From the NCBI GenBank assembly GCA_015501075.1, contig JADNYJ010000096.1, positions 62,001 through 126,000 on the forward strand: a DNA stretch of 64,000 bases. The letters run 5' to 3'. The DNA comes from Gymnopilus junonius. Its lineage: Eukaryota; Basidiomycota; Agaricomycetes; Agaricales; Galerinaceae. The position numbers and the translations under genes are program-made. The notes beneath the pieces were generated by a model, which was given only the letters and a program-made list of their open reading frames with translations, was not told the origin of the DNA and did not search any database. Shown in pieces: positions 12,524-24,126 of the stretch. Position 1 is the stretch's first letter. The number at the start of each line of letters is the position of its first letter.

Positions 12524-14845
12524 CTAAAGCCCAGCTCTGGTAGGAATGAAAGGTCCTCCCATTTTCCGAGCGTTTGAAACGGCTGAACCTCACTAATGGA
12601 GAATAAAGTTTACCCTCAAGGATCCTTACCGTTGTAGCGTTGCACATAACAGCAACAGGCGCATGAGTCTCTGTCACAGCTAGGATATCCTTGGCCACAA
12701 TATTCGTGGCTACCAGCAAAATAAGGATGAATAAATAAAATGAGCAGCGGAACGTAGGCTCACCGGTATCAGGGTAAAGATCAAATATGGCGACTTCCTT
12801 TCCAGTCGCTCCAGCTACGGAGTACCTTTGTCATCGTAAGAATAGGCGAAAGATGACGAGAGACGAAGAATTAATTTTACCAACAAGGATCAGTTACGCA
12901 AGAGCCTTCAACGAATGGGATGCTACAAATAGCTTGGTCGGAAATCGGTTCATTTCGGCCATAAGCTAGGAGGTACGCACTCTTTGACAATTCCAACGAA
13001 TCCTTGGAATAGGAAATCTGCGATATGTGTGTTATTCACATTGGAAGAGGTCGGTTTAGGTCCATCCTAAACAGAATAATTGATCGGCTTGAAGCATCCG
13101 CAAGAAGAATCAACGAACCTCTTGGTCCCAGTAGCTGAACGGAGGAAAGTTTGGTATCAGGAAAGTGCAGACTATTGATTTTAAGAGGGCCGTACTTTTG
13201 AGTAATATAAATCTTCTGATGCTTCAGCAAACGACCTCAGACTATGCAAGGATAACTTACAGGGAACGGTACGTCATAGAAAGCAATATTCTTCCAGGTG
13301 ATGCTAAGAGAATGTTGTATCAAGTTTACTCTCAATTCGTGGAGACTTCGCATCACATACTTTCTTGCTAACCCGTTACCGCCTGTCCAACTTTTGAATC
13401 TTGCTCCATACAACGTGTTATTCTGTGTAGAAACTCATAAGGTTGATGACATCTAATTAAATATTGTGTGGTCGACGAACCATGATCACGTTGTCAAATC
13501 TGTTCCTCGGGTAAGGCGGAAGGTGAGGAATCAGAAAATAAATGGGCTTACAGTACATTCTGGACGTTAGCCACTGCCCCGTTTTCACCAAGAGAACCGA
13601 TAGATAAGCCGTGGCCTCCTTCGCAATATGAGTTCCTTGACACTAATGAGAACCTGAATAGGAGGAAAATAATATTCAAGGCACAAACCTGAAAGTGATA
13701 TTGATGGCGCCGCTGCCAACAGTCAAACAATCATCGCCGTTCTGTACCGAGTTATTCTCGAATAGCATATTCTCACCACCCGCAGAGAAACCTAAACAGC
13801 TGAGGAAGAAGTGCGAAATATGTGAAAGCAATTGCTTACCGTCGCTATATCGAAAATCAAACTGCTCAGACTTGATGCATCAAATAAAGTATGGTACAAA
13901 ACTTACGTATTGAAAGGGAAAGACTACGAGTAGAGGCCAGTATCAGTACGCCGTTATAAATGATACCAACTTACTCACACCAGAATCTGAGACGGCGACT
14001 ATTTTATTATTGAAAATATGAATGTTGGATGATCCGCTGGTAGCAAAATTCCATCCAATGGGCTTTTTCAAAAAAAAGAATATTACCATCGTTGCTAGTA
14101 ACCGACGAAGAACGAAATAATTCTTACCTTCCAGAGCTTCATGTCTCGAATAAACCCCATTCTTTTTTTCTGAACGCCCAGCCATGCGGCCGGTTGGTTT
14201 GTTGGTCTGCATCCCACACTTTGGTAGAAGGTGCACGTTCAGCTTTCAAGAACTGAGCATAAGACCTACATGACTTACAGCTTGTCCGTGAGCATCGACC
14301 CAACCCCATTTCGGGTGGAGAGACCCTCTGAGGGGTGACGTTACTACCACCTGTGAATGCGAACCTGAGGGCGGTCCTGAGCACCCAATCTCCGTTGATC
14401 TGAAGACGATTCCGTACCAGGCTCCAGGATAACTCTTGAAGAGCCGTCTTTAGCCCTCAATTCGAATAGTACATCCAATCAAATACATACTGAGGATGCG
14501 ACAGCCGCTACAGAAAGGTAGGATCAGGATCAGGCGTCAACTACGAATGTAAGATGCAAGGAAAGCAGACGTACTTTGCACGGTCGTTATATCACTCGGA
14601 TACGTCAGATTCCCTTCAATCCTCACTTCGACGTTATTCAGAGTCGGGAACTTGATAGGTGTAAATATGTTGTAGGTGATGCCTTGTTGAAACAGGATGG
14701 TCGAATTCGTAGAGAACTTTGGAAGAGCCGCCAGCAAAGCAGGAGTGTCATCTTGACCTCCGGAGTGCGGTACAGTGAAAATGTTCCACGACAGGCCAGT
14801 AGCAGCACCAGTGAGGAGAAATGCCAGAATTGAGGCAAACTTCAT
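12524..14845 (-). CDS. Glycoside hydrolase family 28 (polygalacturonase-like)
   Basis: This is a secreted pectin-degrading beta-helix enzyme of the GH28 type (exo-polygalacturonase or rhamnogalacturonase-like). The signal peptide is MKFASILAFLLTGAATGLS. Family blocks follow in order over about 14 exons: SGGQDDTPALLAAL, FTGGSNVT, KWGWVDAHGQA, WDADQQTNRPHGWAF, IRDMKLWKPIGWNFATSGSS, FPFNT, DG, FSAGGENMLFENNSVQNGDD, NSYCEGGHGLSIGSLG, NTLYGARFKSWTGG, IYITQNYWDQE, VEGSCVTDPCW, YSVAGATGKEVAIFD and THAPVAVMCNATT. All catalytic signatures are present: NTD (across a 5-nt microexon), GDD, GHG and RFK in place of RIK. The frame is broken by one base at GGGG 14332-14335 and again at T7 14163-14169, and a nearby splice phase (about 14275) is also off by one. 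It is therefore either a pseudogene or an indel-affected sequence of a live gene. The C-terminal end (stop at 12524) is my best fit. Confidence 0.85.
13840..13844 (-). other. Five-nucleotide microexon of the GH28 gene
   Basis: On the minus strand the sequence CGACG lies between an acceptor (TATAG) and a donor (GTAAGC). The flanking introns are 13845-13906 (62 nt) and 13792-13839 (48 nt). Splicing gives AAT AC|C GAC G|GT TTC, so the protein reads N-T-D-G-F, exactly the GH28 active-site motif. The other acceptors I tried between the two neighbouring exons lose the aspartate. Confidence 0.8.
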
Positions 14846-15435
14846 CGGTCTTGAACTTGAGTGGAAGTCGGTGCCGGAAGTGGAGCCCTAATAGTTATGC
14901 AACGTCCTATTTATGAAAGAAGATTATGACGCTTCGGCACTTAGTGACGCTTCCTTTGAGGACATGGTCGTAATGAGAAGCGGAGGGAGTGCATGCTGGC
15001 CATTTCATGTGATGAAGACGCGTGGTCATGGAATTACGGTGGAGGTCATGAAGAAAAAAGGCGAAAACAAATTTCTGGGAGACGGGCCGGGCGGACCATC
15101 GGTAACTTTCATCTAAGTACATACAGACGTGACAAACATTCAAAACCAACTGCGCTACCTGCTCTACTTTAACAACATCACCTTCTGCTCCCGGTGAACG
15201 TTTGGTTTTTTTGTGCTAGGCTATGGGAAAAGCCTTCCTTCTTCGAACTTCGGATTCAACGGTCTCCGAAAGGATGACAGGTGGAATGTTTGCAGTGTCA
15301 CGTCTGCTTTCTAGCCGTCAACATACACTGGAGAGTCTCTCCTGTCGCCCAACGTGCAAGGTTATCTGAAGAATAAAGGTGTTGTATACATAATATATCT
15401 CAATTTATCGCACTGAATAGGAGACTATCCAGACC
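14846..15435. other. Divergent intergenic region
   Basis: This separates the divergent GH28 (minus) and F-box (plus) start codons, so it should hold both promoters. I see no strong TATA box or repeated element, only small frames. Confidence 0.4.
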
Positions 15436-17072
15436 ATGGGATCGGCCGCGTCCAAAGATAGAGACTACATTGAGCTTTACAAGCCTTCTCGACCATGCCA
15501 ACTCTCGAATGGCGAGCCTTGCGATGCTTGTACCCGAATCCTGAACCTCGAGGTCCAAATCTCCTGGGAACAGCAGCGTATCTACGACACCAATGTCAGC
15601 CTGAATCTCGACGATATGTACAAGCAACACCGCCAGTTCAGGACAGAGATGAACCACATCCACAACCCCACCGTGCTCCAAGTTCCTCCAGAAATCGCGT
15701 CCTACATATTCGAGCTCTGTATGCCACCGAATTCTTTCGCTTCCAGCTTTGACGACTTCAATTTGTGGAAGGAGCCGAAGGACCTGATGGTACTTGGGGC
15801 AGTCTGCAGGGAATGGAGACAAATAGCATGGTCGACGCCTCTCCTATGGACCATTATTCTCGTGCGCTTGGATTACCCCGATCTCCCTTGGCTTCTCGAT
15901 TTCATGTTAGGCTGGCTAAACCGCTCGGGCGGTCTTCCTATATCCATTCACGTAGGCCATTTGCGGGTTTAAGAAGAGTCGCGCTGGGTCCAGTTCGACC
16001 AATGGTCAACATTATCAATCAATGCTCAGACCGCTGGCATCACCTGGACCTAGACATCCCCACCTCCTTCATATCAAGCTTTTGCGGAGGACCTGATGGT
16101 GCCCCAAACCTCCACTCACTCAGGATCCGGCCCATTGGCTTGCACGACGGAGTCAATCCTAAATTCGAGACGTTGGGTACCAGACCGAAACCGGTCAATG
16201 TCTACCTTATGTTCCATCACATCGGACGCGTTTGCATTGACTGGAGTCACGTTACGCGCGTCAATATCACGAGTATTGACCTGGACGAATGTATCCAATT
16301 ATTCAAGCAGGCTCCGCAGCTAACGCATTGCTCTTTGTCCAGGGTATCACTTGGATGGGAAAGTTTATCACCTCCTGACCCTACAGTTCATCTACGCCTG
16401 CAAGAGTTAGTATTTGCCTATCCAACCTCAGACGTTTCGACGTTTTTCAACCGCTTCACTTTTCCAGCATTGAATGCGTTGAGCTTCAACATCGACAACG
16501 AATTCCTTCCGGCAGCCGCGCTCGTTTCTTTCATTCAACGCTCATCCTGCCGCCTCGTTGAGCTCTCGATCATGAATACGAAATTCAGCACACACGATCT
16601 CTCATTAGTCCTAACCCAAACACCCTCTCTACGAGTCCTCGATATCGCACCCTGTTCTTCTGAAATTTTCTCCTCAAGAACAATTTTCACCTCTTTATAC
16701 AACACCTCCGTTTCAAACCCTGATGAACGTCCGGCGTTTCTCCCAGAGCTCCGTATGTTTATTTACCATTTTGGCCATGTCTATTCTCCAACTGGTGAAA
16801 GACTCCTTGAGGAAGATGAGATTCCATGGGACCTAATACCCTCTGTGTACAGTCCCACTTCAGGAACACAACAGCCTCGCCGACCGCCGTTGCAAAAAGT
16901 CGAAATCACCTTCTCTCGATACACGCCTGACATCCCTCTCGTCGTCATCCCAAAATTGTGGCTTCCACCTTTACTCGGCGTCATTGAAGCTGGATTGGAC
17001 CTTCGAATAAGGTATTCGAATGAAAACCTGGATTTGATTCAGGCTTCTTTACTATTCCACCACATTTCTTGA
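15436..17072 (+). CDS. F-box/LRR-like protein
   Basis: F-box proteins are substrate receptors of SCF ubiquitin ligases. The F-box lies near residues 82-140: VPPEIASYIFELCMPP, then VLGAVCREWRQIAWSTPLLW. The rest, to about residue 545, is a loose leucine-rich-repeat fold with segments such as WHHLDLDIP, APNLHSLRI, APQLTHCSLSRVSL and TPSLRVLDIAP. The N-terminus MGSAASKD matches the N-myristoylation consensus (Gly2, Ser6), which is unusual for an F-box protein. The frame changes by one base at the TTT run 15960-15962, where SISIHVGH would continue into GLRRVALGP if one T were added. Both halves otherwise look well preserved, so an assembly indel is plausible. No intron is needed. The related remnants at about 9.9 kb and 51 kb belong to the same broad family. 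Confidence 0.8.
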
Positions 17073-18376
17073 AGGCTGAGGTTCGGCATTTGACTATCCA
17101 TATCTCGTGCTGTACGAACAGTTCATGAATAGTATCAATTATAAATTTCGATCGTGTCCGGTTGAACACCATGAGTTGGCTAATTTATAGATGATGCACC
17201 ACCTAGGGTCGTCTGAAGACTCTGAACTCTCCTCGTGTATTGAACACTTGCGCCCCGAGCAACCCGTAATCATTTGCATATGTTGCTGATCTAAAGATGT
17301 TCTGCCACATTCCATCACGTTCTTTCCTGCTGTCAATCCCCCATTTACCTCAGACGTAAAATTGGGGTTTGCGGCCTTAAATTATCCTGAACGCAGTATA
17401 TATATATGCGTAGAACTATAATTACCTATCTCCTCGTTATTCATTGCTTCTTACTGGTCGCCAAATTAGCATACGTTCTCTTCTCATGAATGGCGAGATG
17501 AGGCGTCCGTCTGCCAAACTCACGCTAACGATGTATTTTTAGCTGTGTGTGATCCGGCGTAATTTTAGGAGGAAGAGAACTTAAAAATAGCTGGCCTACG
17601 GGTCAATGGTCATTTCCGGGGACTAAGGCCACTCACAAAGGGCATGTTTTCGGACACAGGCCGTCATTTTCCCGGACGGCCTTTGAATTCCATGGTTATT
17701 TTTAGATTCGAGGGGATTAGCGTCAGTTGTCATCGATCCGCATTTTTCATATGCGCCTTGACCTCAACCACCTTGATAGCTGCAACAACCTGTCCTCCTC
17801 CTTTCTTCCCTTTTTCCCAGACACTTCAATTCACCTGGCTTCTACAATCTAGTAAGAAGTCTCGAGGAGAAAGAGGAAACCTCGGTAAGGCTATTTTGAA
17901 CCTATATACCTTGTGATGCGTTGTATTCATATTCTGGCAGCCAGAACTGCTAAATCGATCCGCCTTCGTCGTATCTCAGCTTTTTTCCTCGTCAATTTGA
18001 CAGGATTGGTCGAATTAGGCTTTCTCTTGCGCCTATTTGTGGACCTCGGACCGCTCCGGAATTTCAACTTAAGGTACGTCCTCCCCACGAGTAAGTCAAT
18101 AAAGAGCGACGGGATCAGACTGCGCAACGTTCATGAACGATTATAGATCGCCAACCCTACCATCCTTCTCCGATTCTTTTTGTCTGGCCTTGGACTTTCT
18201 TTGGGACGGAAAGTACTTTATTGGAACAATTCCTATATTTCCTCTGTAAGTCCCTAGCCATTTGTATATCCTTCTTGTTCCGAAGTGCTCGTAAGATTGT
18301 ATCCTCTTCTTCGCACAGTATACAGGCAAACGCCTCAGTTCTCAATAGCCTTACAATTACAGTCCCGAAAATCCTC
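17073..18376. other. Intergenic, nothing recognised
   Basis: Small frames on both strands overlap and lack motifs. The final ~200 bases are the likely promoter and 5' leader of the membrane-protein gene at 18377; an in-frame upstream extension to 18221 exists but reads like leader sequence. Confidence 0.4.
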
Positions 18377-19091
18377 ATGGCCTCAATATCTTCCACATCT
18401 GCGCCAACCCCATCTTCCTCTCCCTCTTCTGATGTGGACGGCTCGATTCCTGACCCCACGGCTCCACATATTTCTCCACCAGTCGCTATTGTTGCTGGAA
18501 CCTTGTCAGGCTCCATAGTTATCCTTGCCGCCATCCTCGTTCTCATCCTGGTACGGCACCAAAGGAGTGACGACCGTCGCCGACGACGCGAGTCAATTAT
18601 GCGTATGTGGAGGGCGCAGCACTCCGGTCCTTTTGTGGGCAAAACAATACCTAGTAGTATTATCAACGCGTTGAAGACTCAGACTCGTCATCCGGTATGT
18701 AATATTTCTCTCAGAGCAGGATTCTGGTTTTGAATTTAGACGGCACTGATTTTTCAACTAACTTTCAGATGACGATTCGTCTTTCAAATTCGCAAGCAAA
18801 AGGTCTCGTTGGAGCTCGTACAGAAAGAAAAAATTATGGCGGTACAAACTCAGAACCACAGTCAGGACCTTAGTACGACCAGGGCCAAGGACCAGACGGA
18901 GCGTTTTTGATGCGTCATCTCAGGATACCACGCCAGAACATCAACATTCTGCACCTCTCAGTATCGAGCAGCCTTCGATATCGACTACGCCGCCTCCACG
19001 ATCGCCTTTGGATATACCGCCAACATTACAGGGTCAGGCACAACCTCCATCACTGTTAGAATCGCCGCCAGCATACGACCATGTCCGGTAG
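18377..19091 (+). CDS. Single-pass membrane protein with PPxY tail
   Basis: The start MASISSTSAPTPSSS opens a Ser/Thr/Pro-rich, probably O-glycosylated extracellular stretch. One strong membrane segment follows (VAIVAGTLSGSIVILAAILV) and then a basic stop-transfer (RHQRSDDRRRRRES). The intron is 18695-18768, with CTAAC branch-like sequence and a CAG end. Exon 2 encodes a basic, Ser/Pro-rich cytoplasmic tail ending LLESPPAYDHVR. The PPAY motif is the type bound by WW domains of Nedd4/Rsp5 ubiquitin ligases. The layout resembles fungal Mid2-like surface proteins, but I cannot assign a named orthologue. Near 18640-18668 a one-base change is needed to pass from IPSSII into the acidic EDSDSSS that leads smoothly into exon 2 (DDSSFKFAS); uncorrected, splicing would give a different, short ending. 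Confidence 0.65.
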
Positions 19092-20261
19092 TACTAAGTA
19101 CTTCAAGACAACTCGCCGAGAATTTTCGATGTTGGGATGGTCAATTACTTGCTGGACGTTCGGGGGATATTCATGATTATGGACGAGTTTTCTTTTCTTG
19201 GGCTTCATTCGGGATTGGTAGATTATCGACGGGTATATTGAATTGTATCATAGGAAACTAGTCTCATTTTCGAATCGATGAATGATAGAATAGAATTTTT
19301 TGTTGCCTCTTCTCCTCCACAGGAAGGCCAATACAATACGATACAATCTATTCTATTCCATTTCATTTACGTTATGTTAATACCCCATCTTCGTGAAGAT
19401 GTCTTAGGTCGTCATATCTAGCACTGCCCTAGTTCGACTTTACATCAATCCAAGGGTGACCGATGCCCGTACCCATGCTTGAAATGACGACGTCTAGAAT
19501 CATACTGGTAGCATGAAACTTAGGAGATAAAGCGTAAATACGCACTGACAGAAGTGTGAGGTGTAATTCGCTTTCGATCTTAAACTTCCATAGTCCTTGA
19601 GGTGATATGTGATAGCTTTTATAGACCGGGCCGACAGTGACAATGACGACAAACATGACGCACGATGCATTAATGGATGGTCCCGTGAGGATGAAAGAAC
19701 GTGTATATGAAAAAGATTAAATGGATACAAAAATTCCTTCGCCATGCTCAGCCGAATATGACGGAGTGTTTCACTGGAAACAAACTTTCGTTATTAATAC
19801 AGGATGGATATGTAACACAGAGCAAGACCAGAGTAAGAACGATTCCAAGTTCCAAGGGGAACACTGATATTGCTAAATTAATAATTTCCTCCACACACGT
19901 TGACCAACGTAGCGAGTTCATTATCCAGCTATTGGCATTCCGAAGACAATTCAGAAAGTAGCCAAAACAGCAAGGAGGAAATATCCAATGAAAGCTTGAA
20001 GCAGAATGATGCTGAAGCAGAGTGTCAAAAGAATATTTCTATACCCCAGATCGAATTCATCTCAAATATGAAGTGGGAAAAGCTCGCTTGATCCGCTACC
20101 ACCACCACCGACGTTCTTCCCACGGTCCAGGCAGTGGAGAACAGAGGCAGGACGGTACAGTACGGTATTAAAGTAGAGTAGACAAGCTTTCTCTTACTGT
20201 CTGAACCTCCCGTTCTCGCCTATAAGTCCTCGCAAACCGACGTACGCACCCCTCAGAAGCA
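19092..20261. other. Intergenic, nothing recognised
   Basis: This is the 3' flank of the membrane-protein gene, AT-rich, followed by the presumed 5' end of the retrotransposon. No gene, RNA or target-site duplication could be identified. Confidence 0.4.
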
Positions 20262-21760
20262 ATGAGTCAAAAATCGAACGCGCGTGTCACGAGGGCAAGT
20301 GCCGGACCTAGCACCAGCGTCTCCGAATCCGCAAAAGGCGACATATTGAAAGACTCGAGATCGAGGATCAAGGACAAGGAAACTGCAAAGAAGTTCTTAT
20401 ATGAGAAAGAACTAGTACCACAAGGTGAACGTTTCACCGTTTCGACCCTTTCAACAGCATTACTCTGGGCAACTATAGACAAACGACTACTTTCACATAA
20501 TGACTGGATCGATACAATGAGGTCCGTGGCGATCAGCCTCGACAATCTCCCCATGGAAGAAGCAATGGCTATGGCGACCACACACGCACTGACCACATTC
20601 GACGAACTGGCAGACACCCTAAAGAAAGACATCGGCAGGACACTAGAGGACGGCACAAAGGCTATAACCGAGAAGATAGCAGCACAAAAACCCCCATACA
20701 GCTTGCCATCGACAGAGATCCTACAGACCACAATACAACAGGGGGCCAACGTGCTCAGGAACCCAACGTACGCCGACGCGCTGAGAACGACGGTAAACGG
20801 CGGCAGCAAGGACGACAATCTACGAGCGAGGTATTCTCGAGAGAAAACAAGCGAAACCGACAGATTTTGATAGATACGGCTCCTGGAGTGGAAAGCGCGG
20901 TCGCAAACCTGACCCCGATGGAAATAGTGGAGAAGGCGAACCTCGCATGGAATGCCCTACCAGACACGGATTACAGCTACAGCAGCTCGAGGTGGGACGA
21001 ACCCGAGACGACATCAGACCACAAGCCCGAAGACACGAAATTCATTGCGCAAGAATCCTGAAGAACGGAGGGGTGATTATGGAGATGTCAAACGAGAAAG
21101 GGGTAGAATGGCTCAGCAGGGAGGATGCAAGGAAAATTTTGAGGACAAATTCGGGCCAGCAAGCATCAAAGACAGACAGTACTCGCTGATAGTCGAGTTT
21201 ATTTCGACCAGCCTCCAGAACACCTTGAGCGACCGAGCAAGAAAGATCGAGGAGTACAGCGGACTACGAAGAGGTGCAATAGAGCAAATTAAATGGATGC
21301 GAGACCCGTCGAAAAGCTGGAACCCGCGACAGACGTTCGCACATGCAATCCTCACGACAAGAGACAGAGAAGTGGCCAACACTATAATAAGAGACGGACT
21401 AATCATTGAAGGTAGCAGGCACAAAGCGAGGAAACTCGAAGAAGAACCCAGAAGATGCTATAAGTGCCAAATTACGAGCGCCAAACCACAAAGCCTCAGA
21501 TTGCCTGGAGGAAGAAGTCTGCGCAAACTGCTGTTCGAGGCGACACCCCACCGGACAGTGCGACAAGAACCGCGACGAACATTCCTGCGCGAGCTGCAGA
21601 AGAGCACGACGAGAAGACGTTCAACACGCCGCATGGAGCAGAAATTGCCCCATCTACTTAGAACAACGTGCAAGGCTACGAGATAAGTACCCAGAAAACC
21701 ATTTCGTCTACTACCCCCTCTCAATGCCGAATGGACTTGGAAGAGAAAAGACGATGATCT
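20262..21760 (+). pseudogene. Retrotransposon ORF1 (gag-like)
   Basis: The first frame (20262-20870) is a polar protein of 202 residues. The sequence then continues in other frames: ILIDTAPGVESAVANL, then AIEQIKWMRDPSKSWNP and RRCYKCQ, then HKASDCLEEEVCANC with a second Cys/His cluster RRHPTGQC. The CCHC zinc knuckles at the C-terminus are typical of ORF1 proteins of Tad1/L1-like elements, which bind the element RNA. At least three frame changes and internal stops make it non-functional as written. Confidence 0.75.
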
Positions 21761-22279
21761 AGAGAACAGCATGACGTCGGGAAGGTGGACCGGAAACTTC
21801 GACAACCAGAGATACGAGCTCAACCGACAACGCCGAGGACAAGAAAGAGAAGAACAACGATACAACGGGCAGCAGTCCCGACCGAGAGGCGACTTCTACC
21901 GGCCACCACCACCACAGGAAGAACATCACAACAGACGGACTGACACCTCAGCAGAAACATGACCACGAAACTCTCAGCAAGTTAGCAACTCACAAGACCG
22001 ACCAACAGAGGACCCCAGGTGCAGACCCATCCCGGTACACAGCAGAACCTTCTCTAGAACCTCTACAAGAACCCCATCCCGAGGACGCGGACATGCCAGG
22101 CGCAACAACACCAGTGGAACAAGGAACATCGACAGCAACAGAGACTCCTCCCAAGCCGGCCCAGCTTCAGGCGCCACACAACGTACCCTCCCAGCAACCT
22201 GGATAGCATCGCAATCGAGCCGTGAAGGCAACCAAGAGACGAACTGACCGACAACAACAGAAGCCACCAGCAGACGCAG

Positions 22280-23690
22280 ATGAACAACACAAGAACACGT
22301 CCTTTCCTGAAGATATGGCAACAAAACTCGAGAAAATCATTACAAGCCCAGCTAGAGACCTTACATGAAGTACCACCAGACACTGATATGATCTGCCTAC
22401 AGGAGCCATACTTATATGAGCATGGACTCACAGCAGCCACCCCAGGATGGCAAGTAATCTACCCTTCAAAACACCGCCTTACGACCGGGGAAGGAAGATC
22501 CAGATCAGTTATCCTCATAAATCAGAAAATCTTCACTAACACATATGAACAGATCTTCATAGATTCAACAGATGTCACAGCAGTATGGATCACACATGAC
22601 GACCGGGCCATAGAAATATACAACGCTTACGTTGACTGCATGCATTCAGATGTGCTCGAGACACTACAACAGCACCTCCAAAGCAGAGAGCAAAGGGCAG
22701 AAGATCAAGGACATGGGGATGACTTAGCAGGGGATATCACCTGCTATGGGAGCTGGATGAGAACGAATGCCTATTCACGAGACAAGAGATGGAGAAGATG
22801 GAACCTCTACTACAGCTAATCACAGACTACAACATGGAACTTGCTTTGCCGAAAGGCATGATGACCATACTCAACTCACATGGAAACCGTACAACCTGAC
22901 AATGTCTTTATTTCACAGGAACTGAATGAATACTTAGCAGAATGCCGAGTCCTTGAAGACTACAAACCGGACACAACCGACCACTTCCCAGTCATCACAA
23001 CAATAGAATTCCCCACCACAGACATGGTTGAGAACCCCAACAGAAACTGGAGAGAGATGGACTAGGATGAATTCAGAGAGGAACTAACAGCCCAGCTTGC
23101 CACCATCCCTGACCCCATAGAGCTATGAACAGCAGATGAAATCGATGAGGCGTTGGAACTGCTAGAAGCAGCAGTCTGCAGAACTGCTGATCGTGTGGTT
23201 CCTAGGAAGCGACCAATGCCATATGCAAGACGATGGTGGACTAAGGAGCTAAAGAAGGCAAGGGACAAAGCCAGGATAAAGGCAAGGTGAGCCCGCAAAC
23301 AGCGAGACTTTCTGAACCACCCAGCACATGAAGAATACAGACAGGTGAGAAATGACTACACAAACCTTCTCAAGAAGACCAAGCAACAACACTGGGAGGA
23401 CTGGATCGAGAACCTCGATAGCATGACAATGTGGAATACCCACTGATACACCAGAGCACCAGCAACCGACAGTGCAAGACATGAATCCCAGCACTCAAAA
23501 CAACAGATGCATACGGCAACATGATGGAAACCAGGGACAACCAGGAGAAGAGCCGTGTCCTCCACAAGGCCTTCTTTCATGAGTCACCTGAGGATCTACA
23601 GCTACCAGCCAACCCGATATACCCCCCAGCGGCCTTTGCCTTCAAAGAAATCACCAATGAACACTGTGATGAACTGCTCGTCGAGATGCA
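22280..23690 (+). pseudogene. Retrotransposon ORF2 endonuclease region
   Basis: The start has the endonuclease/exonuclease/phosphatase-fold signatures: KIWQQNSRKS with the catalytic-pocket Asn, ICLQEPYLYEHG with the catalytic Glu, and after a gap DTTDHFPVIT with the conserved Asp-His pair. Between and after these the frame is interrupted several times. The segment MPYARRWWTKELKKARD and the later PANPIYPPAAFAF match the usual linker into the reverse transcriptase, but the polymerase itself is missing here. Confidence 0.75.
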
Positions 23691-24126
23691 TCTTCGGACT
23701 CGGTATATTTTTAGCATCTCATTCTCATCTATTGGACTTGATCATATTTCATTCACTCCTTGACTCGTCATTTCCTTCATTCATTCTCAGACTATCAGAC
23801 TCTTAACTAGTTAGCCACTCCTTCTCTTTCTCGTTAGCCTCTCCTTTCCTTTCCCTATAAAAGCCTCCATTGCTTCACATGTAAATTCCTCATAGGATCA
23901 ACTCCAATAGTATTGATCCATTCTCATGCTCATTCTGCCTCTGAGTTGTTCTCTCTCTTTTTCACTCTTGACTTGGATCTTGGATCTTTACAAGTTTGAT
24001 CCTACCACTGAACTACTGTCAACGTTCTTCTTGACTGTCAACAAACCTCTGGTCACTGTCAATGTTCTCTGGACTGTCAACCACTGCCTTGGAACTGTCA
24101 ATGAACTGTCAACCATCTTTCCTTGA

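Larger units (their letters stand above)
20262..23700 (+). mobile_element. L1/Tad1-like non-LTR retrotransposon, 5' part
   Basis: This is the left half of a degraded non-LTR retrotransposon: ORF1 (gag-like with zinc knuckles) followed by ORF2 starting with an apurinic endonuclease. The N-terminal edge of the reverse transcriptase is reached at about 23,620-23,690 (LPANPIYPPAAFAFKEITNE), where a Gypsy element begins. The matching 3' part, with RNase H and zinc-finger tail, resumes at about 27,760. Boundaries are approximate; no target-site duplication was found. Confidence 0.8.

Noticed and set aside
15765..15960. In-frame start at 15765 for a separate 435-codon protein
   Set aside because: The segment before about 15,965 is the wrong frame of the F-box exon. 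The frames should be joined at the TTT run instead.
20267..20818. 183-codon minus-strand ORF rich in Ser and Val
   Set aside because: Antisense shadow of retrotransposon ORF1; no domain, and composition is what the complement of that frame would give.
21974..22440. Overlapping minus-strand ORFs with Cys- and Leu-rich sequence
   Set aside because: They lie opposite the retrotransposon ORF1/ORF2 junction in three frames and resemble complement artefacts, not a cysteine-rich secreted protein.
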